Below are positions 54,201 through 64,000 of a stretch of 64,000 bases of DNA, one piece after another. The first letter of the stretch is position 1. Each line of letters opens with the position of its first letter. The position numbers and the translations under genes were made by a program. The notes under the pieces are model-generated. The model was not told where the DNA came from. It saw only the letters and a program-made list of their open reading frames with translations, and did no database searches. This DNA comes from Lycocorax pyrrhopterus obiensis (Eukaryota > Chordata > Aves > Passeriformes > Paradisaeidae). The stretch lies in assembly GCA_014706295.1 (NCBI GenBank), contig JACSVZ010000022.1:6218830-6282829 (forward strand), in the 5' to 3' direction.

Positions 54201-57200
54201 ACTTGGTTGCCTGGAGAGTTGGCTAGCTGCTGCTTCAGAATATGGAGCTGAAAAAGCTGAAAAGTTCCTCGGGGTGTCTCCCCGAGATCCCCGTTGGCAC
54301 ATTTGTTACCTACTATTCCAGCATCAGCTCTTTTTTGTGTTAAATTTGACTTGCCTCCTCATGGTCAAATGTGATCCGTGCTTTTCACTGATCTGTCAGA
54401 GGAAAATAAATGCTTAAACGAGAACATTTTTCTTTATGGACTGAAAAAGCCCTAAATTTGTATGTCAAGCCTGGCACACGCTTCTTTGTAGGAGGTCATA
54501 AAGTCTGTAGGCTGGAACACAAGTCTGCATTCAGTCTCTGGCCCTGCAGCCGCCCATTAATCATTATTTCCAGTTATAAAACAATATATTCCCAGTTGCT
54601 CCACCAGAGTTTTGTGGGGATTAACTGTGAGCAGAGCCTGGCAGTGCCCTGCAGGGCACACAGCAGTGTCCTCACCCTGAGTGGACCCAGCTCTGGGTAC
54701 CGGCTGTGTCTGAGAGAGGAGGGATCGGGGTCAGTGGCCGGGGACATCGCTGCGTCTGTGACTCGCTGCCATGGTACTCTCTCCTGTTTAACTCCAGCCT
54801 GGCTGCTTCCTCAGTTCTCCTTCCTGCTCTCCATCAGTCCTGCACATCCCCAGGTGGTGGACAGGGACGTAAAGGACAATGGGATTTTTCCTGCTGCACT
54901 TTGCCTCAAATGAAGTGAAGCATCCTGCCTCAGGCTTTTCCTGCAAACCTGGCAGGTCGCTATGGATTAAGCTGCTTAATCAATCCAGACAGACCATTCC
55001 GTGCTGCTTCCTGGTGGTCAATACCTCCAGTCACTTGCCATTTCAGCAGCTTAGAGACTAATGATCCTTCATTCTGCAGACAGAGATGTGCCAGAAAGCA
55101 AAAGTTGCTAAATAGCCGCTCAAGACAGAGCTATAAAATCCTTTTGCCTCTGTCCTTGCCCACCACCATCAGCTGGTAGCATAGCAACTGCTGAAGCTGC
55201 TTGAACTTGAGTTGACCTGAAATTACATGTTTCTCAGTTTACATGTTTATTAACGCCTTTCTACTTCTTTTGGTGCTTGTTGTGTTTACATTTTTCAGTC
55301 CCTGTGGGAGATTAGCAGCTTGTTCACGCAGAAAGCAGAAATAGATTTAATAACGTGATAGATGAGCTCAGATGGACCCTGGAATTAGAAACATGAGGGA
55401 GAGCTGAAGGTGGCCCTGAGCAGTGACTGCTGGAGAGGCCCCTGGTTTTGGTAGGACATGGATATGCAGTTTTCCATATCCTTGTACAGAGTTTGTGGAG
55501 CCACGAGGAAGAGCAGCTGGTACTTCAGAGTGTAGTGTGGGAAAAGAGGCTGTTGAAGGAAGCAGAATGGATTGGAAATCAGCAGAGATTGATTGTAGTA
55601 ACCCTGGGATTTCTCACCTGGGGGAGAGAGAACTCAGACACGGGTTCAGGAGTAACCTGCAGCTTGAATGATGGTTGGTGCAGGTGCAGTTGCAGGAATT
55701 TCTAGTGGAGGAACCAGTGTTTTGACCAGCGTTTCTGGAAAGCTCCTGTATTTCCATCTCCCTTGTTGAAGGAGAGATGGTGCTTAGTTCTCATACTTTT
55801 GTAATTACTGTATTCAGATATGTTCTTACGTTAAAGCCTAACTTGTATTTCTTCATGGATCATTTCAAGATTAATATGAAACCACAGTCCACACCTAGCT
55901 GATGGGCCTGTCATCAAGTCCAAGAAATGAGAGATGCAGCAAAAATTAAAAATTAGTAATTGTTGTGTAATGAAAATATATCAAAGAGCAGTCTGCAGAA
56001 CAGGACTTGGTTCCAGCATGCTGGACATGCTCCTTGTGGAGCAAAATGGAGCAGTTAAGTGCTGCACAGAGGAAGTCATGGTCTTTTTATTTTTGCTGGT
56101 ATCTTGGTCAAATGAAAGCTGAACCATTTTTCTGTGTGTGGCACAATCTCAACAGATGGGACTAAGATGCTCCAGTCTCTGAACAGTCTTAGTAAGAGAA
56201 TGAAATCCTTTCCCTGACAGGCACCTGGAGCACTGAATTATTAAATCAAGGAGCATCACTGTCACCAGTGCACGCTCTGGGTGCATATATGAAAGGAAAG
56301 TGAGTTGTGCTCACCTTTTCCAGAGAAAGGCATCATCATTTGTCTTCATGGGATGGGTTTAGACTGCAGCACCTGAGTTCTGCTGCCCTGAGTGAGGGCT
56401 TTCAGAGAGAATTCAAAGGGCTTAGAGGTGCTCAGTATTATTTGTTGGCTTTCCCCTTAATAGACCGATCAGTACCTCTCTGTGTTTCACAGTGAGGGCT
56501 GTGTGCTGAGGAAATAAAGAGTAAGGAGGTAAAATGCATCTCACTTCTATTTTAATGCCAGTCAAAAGATGGGGGGATCAGGGAGCAGTTAATTTTACCT
56601 GTCTTAGATACGTGCTTTAAGGTGAAACTGGCAATCAAGGAACCTGAGATAATTAGTACAGGCTGAAACACGGAGCAGCTGCATAGTGAAAGTCAGGCTG
56701 TTGGTACTCAGCTCATGGATGCACAGCAGTCCTTGTGCTGGGCCTCTTGTGGTCCATGAAAGATCCCTGTAAAGAGAGCGACATCCCAGAAGCAGCAAGG
56801 AGCACACCACTGCTCTTCTCCATGATGTGTTTTTGTAGCTATTTTGCAGCTGACAGACTCAGAAAATTACAGGCGCTTTAAAACCGAGAGTTAATTGTCC
56901 GTGATTCCAGCCCTGGGGAGCTTGTCTTTGCTGGAGATCACCTGCAGAGCCTGCCTGAGCGCTCCCATCCGTGTGGGAAGGGTGGCCTGCTGGCACTCAC
57001 AGTGCACAAGACTTGGGAACGTGTTTTGCTGCAGAACTGGAGATTCCTGCACATCAGTACTGGGGGTCTGTAGCCACCTTTTTAACTCTGTTACAGTACA
57101 AATGATGGCTCAAAGAGAAGCATTCAGGTCTAATCTATGTGAGTTGTTGTAATGAGCTTTACAATTAGAGCACAGACTCTTCCATCTAATTCACTTAATT

Positions 57201-58452
57201 TACGCTGGGAAATGAGATACTGTTCAACTAATCCAATGCTATTTTCCTCTTTATTAGAGAATGAAAGCATCCTCTGAGGCTCTGGTGGGATTCAGGCTAA
57301 GCTTCTGAGACACAAATAGTGTGAAATGCTAATGAATTAGCACGCTGCTGTAATTCCCACTTGGGATCTGGTGCCCCTCTCCTTTAGCCATTGGAAGGGT
57401 TGGCAGGAGGCCCTGGGCCTGTACCAGCTCTTTGTGCACGCAGGGTGACTCTGTAAATGTTTGTTTGATAAGATGACACTGATACAAGTGAACCTTCTGC
57501 AACCAGGATTTGTTCCAGCTGCCTTGCCTGGTGACTGCAGTGCTTTCACGAAAGGGTTAAGACGTTTTCTCCTGCTTTGCAGTAACTCCTGTGAGTGTGG
57601 CTGTGTTCTCTTTAATCCTAGACAGCCCAGTTGCTTAGTTTAGAGCACATGTTCGAGTCACCAAGGGGCATTTCCTCTGCTTCTTGAGGGAAAATACATG
57701 GAGAATGTTTTCTCTTGTTTTCATAAGGCTGTTGGATCAAGTTCTCCCTTCATTTCTGTGTACTACACCTGTGCTGTTGGGAGATGCTAAGGAAATAGTC
57801 TGTAGTCTTCGAATTTGGGGTTTGGGGGGATGATAGAAGACAAGCATCCTGCCAAATATTTGGTCTCTTGGCTTTCTTTGGAGTTACTGATTGCTGTCCC
57901 CTGGGTTCTGCTCATCTCTTGTTTTCACTGCTGTTGTGCTGATCGTTTGACCACTTTGTTCAATTCTTTCACATTTTCTGGCTCACTTTTGCTTTCTCCC
58001 TTGCTTTTTGTATATGAAATGTGTGGCAAGTTCCCTGCAGACAGAAGCACCAGCTCTTGAGGGAAAAGCAAAAGGACAAGAGCACATTACACGCTGTGGC
58101 AAATGAGTATTTTATACCACAGAGCGCTAAAGTCACTTATTGCTGTGTTAGTGAATCCTGTGTTGGGGAGAAGCATTGGATGGAGAGCAGTGACGTGGAA
58201 TTTGTCACATGATCCATAGAACAGGGCTCCATCCCACAGCACAGGAATGCTCACAGAGGAGAAGAGGTGTACGGGTGATGTTTGCCTGCTGGGAATGCTC
58301 TGTCCATAATGGGGTGCAAAACCAAGCAGTAAATGCTTTGCACCTCTGAAATTTATAAACCTGTGCAACCATTGCCCCTTGGTCTACAGGCTGTAGAAAT
58401 CCTAAATCTTCCTCTTCTCTCACTCTTCTGGGTTTTGACTTTAATTAAATAC

Positions 58453-58491
58453 TCAGAATTGTTGATTTCAGAATTGTTGATTTCAGAATTG
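58453..58491. repeat. 15-bp tandem repeat, about 2.6 copies
   Basis: The unit TCAGAATTGTTGATT begins at 58453 and 58468 and a partial third copy at 58483. The match between the first two copies is perfect. Confidence 0.88.
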
Positions 58492-59835
58492 GTTCTGGGC
58501 ACTTTCCTGGGGCTCAGACAGACCGTATCATTCGCTGGTGCAGTTTACCTGTCCAGGTGAATTAATGAATGATTTCTTGCTGCTGCTGGCACACTCTTAC
58601 AACACTTAACACGTGCCACTGCTGTCAGCCTGTTACAGTCCTGAGAGACAGATCTGGATGTCCCTCTTAGACAAAAACTATTAGTGCAGTGTCAGCACAG
58701 TGAAATCTTCTCATGCTAAATGTTGCAAAATCCAGGTGCCGTTTCTCTTGTGTGTAATAAATGGAACTGGAAATTTGGACCATCACTAGAAAGCAAGATT
58801 TACCTGCTGCATTTATGACAGTGGTAGGAAGTGTGAAAATAAGCAATGCCAGTATAAATATTGGCATTCAAAGCCCTGAAGACTCATTGCTGTGGTGTAA
58901 AACTAGAAAAGGTGCCCATGGATGCTGCTCAGATAGTCTAGCTATTGCATAGAAAACTATATAGGTACTTTTTGTTCTGTGTTTTCTGCTTAAAAGAGTT
59001 TTGAGAAGCTTAAAATTTGGTTTCCTTGCCTTTCAGTCCCATCCTCATCTGTTTGGCAAGCACAGCCCACAGCTGCTCGTTTAGGATGTGATGAGAAAAG
59101 CTTTTATAATTCCCATTAGTAGGGGCAAGAGCAGGATCATGTTGGAAAACACAGATCCTGCTTGTCAGGGAAAGGTCTTTGGGTAGCAGGTCCCATCTTC
59201 ACCTTTTCAACCCCCGAAGAATAAGAACCACGGTGTCTCTCCTGATCTTATTTTAGAACCTGTGCTCTGTTGAATGCACGTGAGGAAACAAAACCCAGAA
59301 CTGTTGCACTTGGTGATACACCAGAGTTTTGTGGCATTGGGGGTTCTTTTTGTCTAAAACCAGCCACAGCCCATCCCATGCAAATGAGAGTTTATGGTCA
59401 CCTTGTCTGTACAGTTTATCAGATGGTTTTGTTATGAATAAGGGAGAAATTAAAAAAAAAATCATCGAAAATTCATCGTTTAAGAGGAGTATCCAGCTGG
59501 TTTAAGATTGCATTTTCTATAACATCTTTCTTTATGGATTATTTCACAGGAGAAAGTGGTAACAGTTGTTGAGGATTTTCCCGTAGTTTTTCAGTCTTCC
59601 CAGTTGCATCTTGAGGATGCACGGAGCCAATTTTTCTTCCATCATGTAAAAATTGCTTAGAATTGCCTTGCTTAGAAAGCCAAATAGAGAAATATTCCAG
59701 CAGTAGAGTAGAAACACTCAGAAATATTTGCCAAAAAGTAAAATGCATTTGTTTTCCACAACAGATGGAAAGTAGAGTGTTAATGGTAGAGTGTAAGAGT
59801 TGAGGAAGTGTTTGGATGATGCTCTTTGTCATTGT

Positions 59836-60105
59836 AGAATCCCGGAATGGTTTGGGTTTGGAAGAGACCTTAAAGCTCATCCCATCCCACCCCCTGCCCT
59901 GGGACACCTTCCACCATCCCAGGCTGCTCCAAGCCCCGTCCAGCCTGGCCTTGGACACTTCCAGGGATCCAGGGGCAGCCACAGCTGCTCTGGGCACCCT
60001 GTGACAGGGGCTCACAGCCCTCACAGGGAAGAATTTCTAATATCCAGTGCCTCACCCTCTGTCAGTTTAAAGCCATGACCCCTTGTCCTGTCACTGTGTA
60101 TGATC
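59836..60105 (-). mobile_element. CR1 LINE 3' region, antisense
   Basis: It starts AGAATCCCGGAATGGTTTGG and contains GACCTTAAAGCTCATCCC, GGACACCTTCCACCATCCC, CACAGGGAAGAATTTCTAAT and CATGACCCCTTGTCCTGTC. Relative to the others it lacks 'ATGGGCAGG' in the CCCTGCC...GGGACACC block, a small internal deletion. Several ORFs here on both strands are repeat-derived. Confidence 0.95.
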
Positions 60106-60129
60106 GAGTTTTAGGTGCTCCTGCAAGGA

Positions 60130-60185
60130 ACAGGGAGTGGGACTTGATCCTTGTGGGTCTTGAGATACTCTGTGGTTCTCTCTGC
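60130..60185 (+). mobile_element. CR1 3' tail fragment, sense
   Basis: GGGACTTGATCCTTGTGGGT and TTGAGATACTCTGTGGTTCT match the extreme CR1 3' end of the 'GATGATCCTTGTGGGTCCC' type, with an internal deletion of about 9 bp. It lies about 25 bp from the antisense copy, so the two LINE fragments are arranged with their truncated sides facing. Confidence 0.5.
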
Positions 60186-60436
60186 TCTATTCTGGTCCTT
60201 CACGTTAATTTTGTTTTCTCACACTCTTTGCATTACTGAAATTCATGTCATTTTCAAGCTCTAACAGTGTTCAGCTGAGCTGTAGACAGGAGCTGTATTT
60301 TCTTTTCTATCAGGAGGAGAAAGCCAGACCCCCAGTTCCCTTTGTGTCTGCACAACTGGACCTGCTTTTAGATTCAATAAAATCTATCTGTGGTCAATAA
60401 CTCCCTTTTTTTTTGAGCCTGTACTACATATGTCTT

Positions 60437-60450
60437 TTTTTTTTTTTTAA
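60437..60450. repeat. Poly(T) tract
   Basis: A run of about 14 T lies downstream of a shorter T run at 60405-60413. It is a simple homopolymer. Confidence 0.7.
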
Positions 60451-61141
60451 GTGAGCACCCATAAGCACATTTTTCTGTGTCCTCCCCAAGTCTGTGGTTC
60501 AGGCTGGACATTCCAGCTGCAGCAATCCACTTCCAGATGTGCTGGTTGCTGGAGAGCCTTTGGCTTCCTCCTCTCTGTCTGGAGGAGGTGGGAGAGTGGC
60601 TGAAAGGGAGCAAGAGTCCAGGCAAAGCTTGTGATATAAAATAGTGTTGGGATGAAATGGGGCTTAAAATATGGTTGTTCACAATTACATGTGTACAAGG
60701 CCAATCTGTCACCATGTTTATTTAATCAAGGTCAAATAGAGATTTTAATTAAAATAGTGAGCTCATAACATCAGGCTGGTCATCTGTAACCAGCAAGTGG
60801 CTTTTGTAGCAGAAAGCAAAAAAAAAATGCTCCTCATTTATGTGCCAGTTTTGCTAAATAATGGGTGACTTGTTTAGATCACTTGCAGTAATTTGGCACA
60901 AAGTGATATTTAAAAAAAAGCTTTTGCTCCAGTTGGTGCCAGTAGGAAAGAATCCATTATTTTCAGTGAGGTGGGATTGATCCTCGAATAACTACTGGAA
61001 CAGCTGCTTATCTCTGTTCCTTAAATTCAGAAAATAGGAGCAACAGTTTAAATTCCTAGTTTTATAATATTTTGCAGCAAGCACCTGTTTGTCAAATGGT
61101 AAGGAAAGGGGGAAATGGGAGAAAAAGGGAAACCACCATCA

Positions 61142-61156
61142 CTTTTTTTTTTTTTG
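61142..61156. repeat. Poly(T) tract
   Basis: An uninterrupted T run of about 15 bases is followed by a G-rich stretch. It has no attached retroelement body. Confidence 0.7.
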
Positions 61157-62143
61157 GTGGGGATGATTTGGATTGGGATAAAGCAGGGAAGATGGGCATG
61201 CTGGGTGACATCGTAATTTAAACCAGCTTGGCAACAGTAGTTTCTAAACTCGCTAGATGAGATCTTCATGTCTGCTTAGCAGGATAAACTGCTCTGTTAA
61301 TTAAGATCAGTCCCATAAATCTCTTCTAACTTGCCATCAAATCCCAAAGTAACCTGGATCACGTTGCTATTGAAGTCTGCAGCCCAGGAGAATGGAGTTT
61401 AATATTTCATTTGTCTTGTGTTCAGCTGCGATGTGACTCGTAAGATGTAGTTTTTGCATGGGGAATAAAAATCACCATGTCTGTCTTTTAATTGTCTTGC
61501 ACCAAGAAACAAGTAATAAACTGCTGGTGATTTATAATAATTTGATTTTTAATGAAAATGTATCCACACACGTTTCTTGAAAACAATTTTCTTGGAGAAA
61601 TAACTTTGTAAGTCAAAATATAATCAGCCTGGCATTTCACGTCAGAAAAGGATTCTGCCAGGAGTTATGGGAACGGTGCAGAATTAAAGCAGAAACAGAC
61701 ATTCCACAGCAAACATATCTGGCATCACTGATTATTGTTTGAGTTGGATACCTGCTGCAATTACAACTGAAATTGTTTTTTCTCCAGAGGTACAATGTAC
61801 AACTCCTGCAGTCAGTCTCAAGGAGATAGAAAGTTTTGTTGTAAACACTTAAAGGAAATGAAATCAAGCAAAATTTCAGTTGATCAGTTTTTGTGCATTT
61901 GTTTCTCTTCACTGAGCAGATCTTAACCTGCAAGGATTGTCCTGAGGGGAAAATCCAATCTTCCTCCCATCATGTGGTGCTCAAAGTCCTGTCTTCCACA
62001 TTTCTGTGGGTCCTGGATCCTTCCAGTCCCCTGGGTTCTTTGAGGAGTCACCTTTAGGAGAGAGGGGCTTAGAATGACTCCCACTGAACTCTAAATTTGT
62101 TATGTTGCAACATTTATGTGTTTCTTTTTCTGAGACAGAGATC

Positions 62144-62312
62144 AGGGGGTGGTTTGGGTTGGAAAGGACCTTAAAGCTCATCTCATCCCACCCCTGCCAT
62201 GGGCAGGGACACCTTCCACTATCCCAGGGTGCTCCAAGCCCCGTCCAGCCTGGCCTTGGACACTGCCAGGGATCCAGGGGCAGCCACAGCTTCTCTGGGC
62301 ACCCTGTGCCAG
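62144..62312 (-). mobile_element. CR1 LINE 3' end, antisense
   Basis: GGTGGTTTGGGTTGGAAAGG, GACCTTAAAGCTCATCTC, GGGCAGGGACACCTTCCAC and GGCCTTGGACACTGCCAGG are well preserved, and the copy is truncated after CACCCTGTGCCAGTG. The outermost tail octamer is missing or mutated (AGATCAGGGGGTGG). It is the CR1 copy closest to the FNIII exon, about 1.3 kb away. Confidence 0.94.
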
Positions 62313-62597
62313 TGTTTTAAGCCCCTCTTGATAAAAATATTCTGTTTTGTCACCTGATTTTCACAAGAGAATAGAGTCTGTGTCCTCTGGGCTGAGGGAA
62401 AACCACATTAGAGCGTGGCAGAGGGAAAGCTCGACATGATTCAGGAAATTACTCATGATCTTGCAGAGTTCAGCTCAGGTTTTCAAAGCCACAAGGTGTA
62501 TGCTATTCATGTGGTTTCCAGTGTGCAAGTGTTATTTACACTGATAGAAAGAGGGAAAAGAATAATAAAAATCAGGCAGGCAGCCAGAGCTCTGTAG

Positions 62598-62630
62598 ATT
62601 TTTTTTCTTTCCTTTTTTTTTTTTTTCCTC
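62598..62630. repeat. Pyrimidine-rich poly(T) tract
   Basis: Two T runs separated by CTTTCC end in CTCTAG. This looks like a splice-acceptor tract, but the sequence after it (CTTCCATCAAAGG...) gives no PTPRT-like peptide, so it is annotated as low complexity only. Confidence 0.65.
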
Positions 62631-63558
62631 TAGCTTCCATCAAAGGGAGCTGCTGAGATGTCTTTTATCAGCTTGCTTTGCGTTTCCTCACAGAGGTGAT
62701 ACTCAGTAGCTGGTTCCTGCCTCCTCGTGCTGCTTCTCAAACATCCAGGCACTCTTCAAGTCTCATGCAGACTTTCTTGAGTACGTTTGCCTATGAAGTG
62801 AAGCAAACTTTGCAATCAAACACCATAGGAGGTGCTGATTTCCTGTTGCCTTGGAGTTTTTCTTAGTTCTGAGCTACCAAGAGTCCCACTTAGAGCCAGT
62901 TCCAGCAGCATCCAGGCTGCTGGTCATGGGAGGATCACTGCTGTTTGTATTTGCTAATATTTTCTCAGCCAGTGCTTTGATTAGAAAATATGTCCTGGTT
63001 TTTGTCTCTATTTTTGGGGGGTTAAGGTCAGAAAATGAACAAGGGATTTGAGTTTTCCACTTTTTGCTAATTTTGGCATGTTAAGCATTAGAATTTGGCA
63101 GAGCCACAGCACCACGATCAGTGATTGGGATATTCTGCTGTGTCAGGTCACGGGGCAGAGAAAGGGCTGTGCTGGAGCCCTTTTATTCATGGTTTATGCT
63201 AAGGGCACTCAGTTGTCTTTATTTAAGATTTCTTTCCCCCTCCCTCACCCTCCAAGATTCTGTTGAGTGCTGTTGCTCGTATGCTTACAAGAGGGAGCAG
63301 GTATAAACCTCATGGTGATCTAAAAGACGCTTCTGTGTTCCATTTAAAACAGAAGCTCCTTTGTGGTTCCTGGATTTTCACAAGTGTTTCTGACTTGGTA
63401 ACGCTACCCCCAGTGCAAGGGGGCTGAAATTTAAGCACAAAAGCCCCAGTTCTTTCCAGAAGCAGATTAAATGCTTATAAAAGATTTGGTAAACGAGAGG
63501 GGAAATTGTGCCTGTGTTACAGCAGGCTTTGGGACAGCCTAACTGCACAGATCCACGG

Positions 63559-64000
<442 letters not shown>

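Noticed and set aside
54410..54913. 167-codon + strand ORF
   Set aside because: No recognisable domain, no splice context matching PTPRT and mixed composition; taken as chance.
62598..62700. Acceptor-like tract followed by possible exon
   Set aside because: The polypyrimidine tract and CTAG are present, but the following frames give no type IIB phosphatase peptide and the known exons already join in frame.

Overview
This window is vertebrate nuclear DNA, almost certainly from a bird and probably from a passerine. The reasons are many CR1 LINE 3' ends (gene-sense form ending in ATTCTRTGATTCT-like tails rather than poly(A)), avian-type LTR fragments, AT-rich introns and no mammalian Alu, B1 or L1. 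The passerine suggestion rests on the look of the CR1 subfamilies and is an inference.

The window lies inside one large gene on the + strand. Five coding exons were found, with lengths 272, 82, 116, 175 and 294 bp. They join in frame without a stop and give 313 codons. The product is the N-terminal ectodomain of a type IIB (R2B) receptor protein tyrosine phosphatase. Peptide details match PTPRT (RPTP-rho) better than PTPRM, PTPRK or PTPRU. By analogy with mammalian type IIB genes they are most likely exons 3 to 7: most of the MAM domain (12089-12360 and 18256-18337), the Ig-like domain (21463-21578 and 24351-24525) and the first fibronectin III repeat (63653-63946). The signal-peptide exon and first MAM exon lie upstream. 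The remaining FNIII repeats, transmembrane segment and phosphatase domains lie downstream. MAM, Ig and FNIII together mediate homophilic cell adhesion in this family.

Layout: 1-12088 is the end of the upstream intron; 12361-18255 is an intron of about 5.9 kb; 18338-21462 about 3.1 kb; 21579-24350 about 2.8 kb; 24526-63652 a very long intron of about 39 kb; and 63947-64000 starts the next intron. The introns hold at least 14 recognisable CR1 3' ends (10 antisense to the gene, 4 sense), one probable relic of CR1-type ORF2, one probable and one possible endogenous retrovirus solo LTR, short tandem repeats, inverted repeats and a few stretches that look like conserved non-coding elements. I found no second protein-coding gene, no RNA gene and no CRISPR.

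The most interesting local feature is a 42-bp tandem duplication at 63559-63642, just before the FNIII exon. It duplicates a perfect CTGAC branch-point-like motif. I did not find a convincing new biological system; the remaining observations concern repeats and candidate regulatory DNA.
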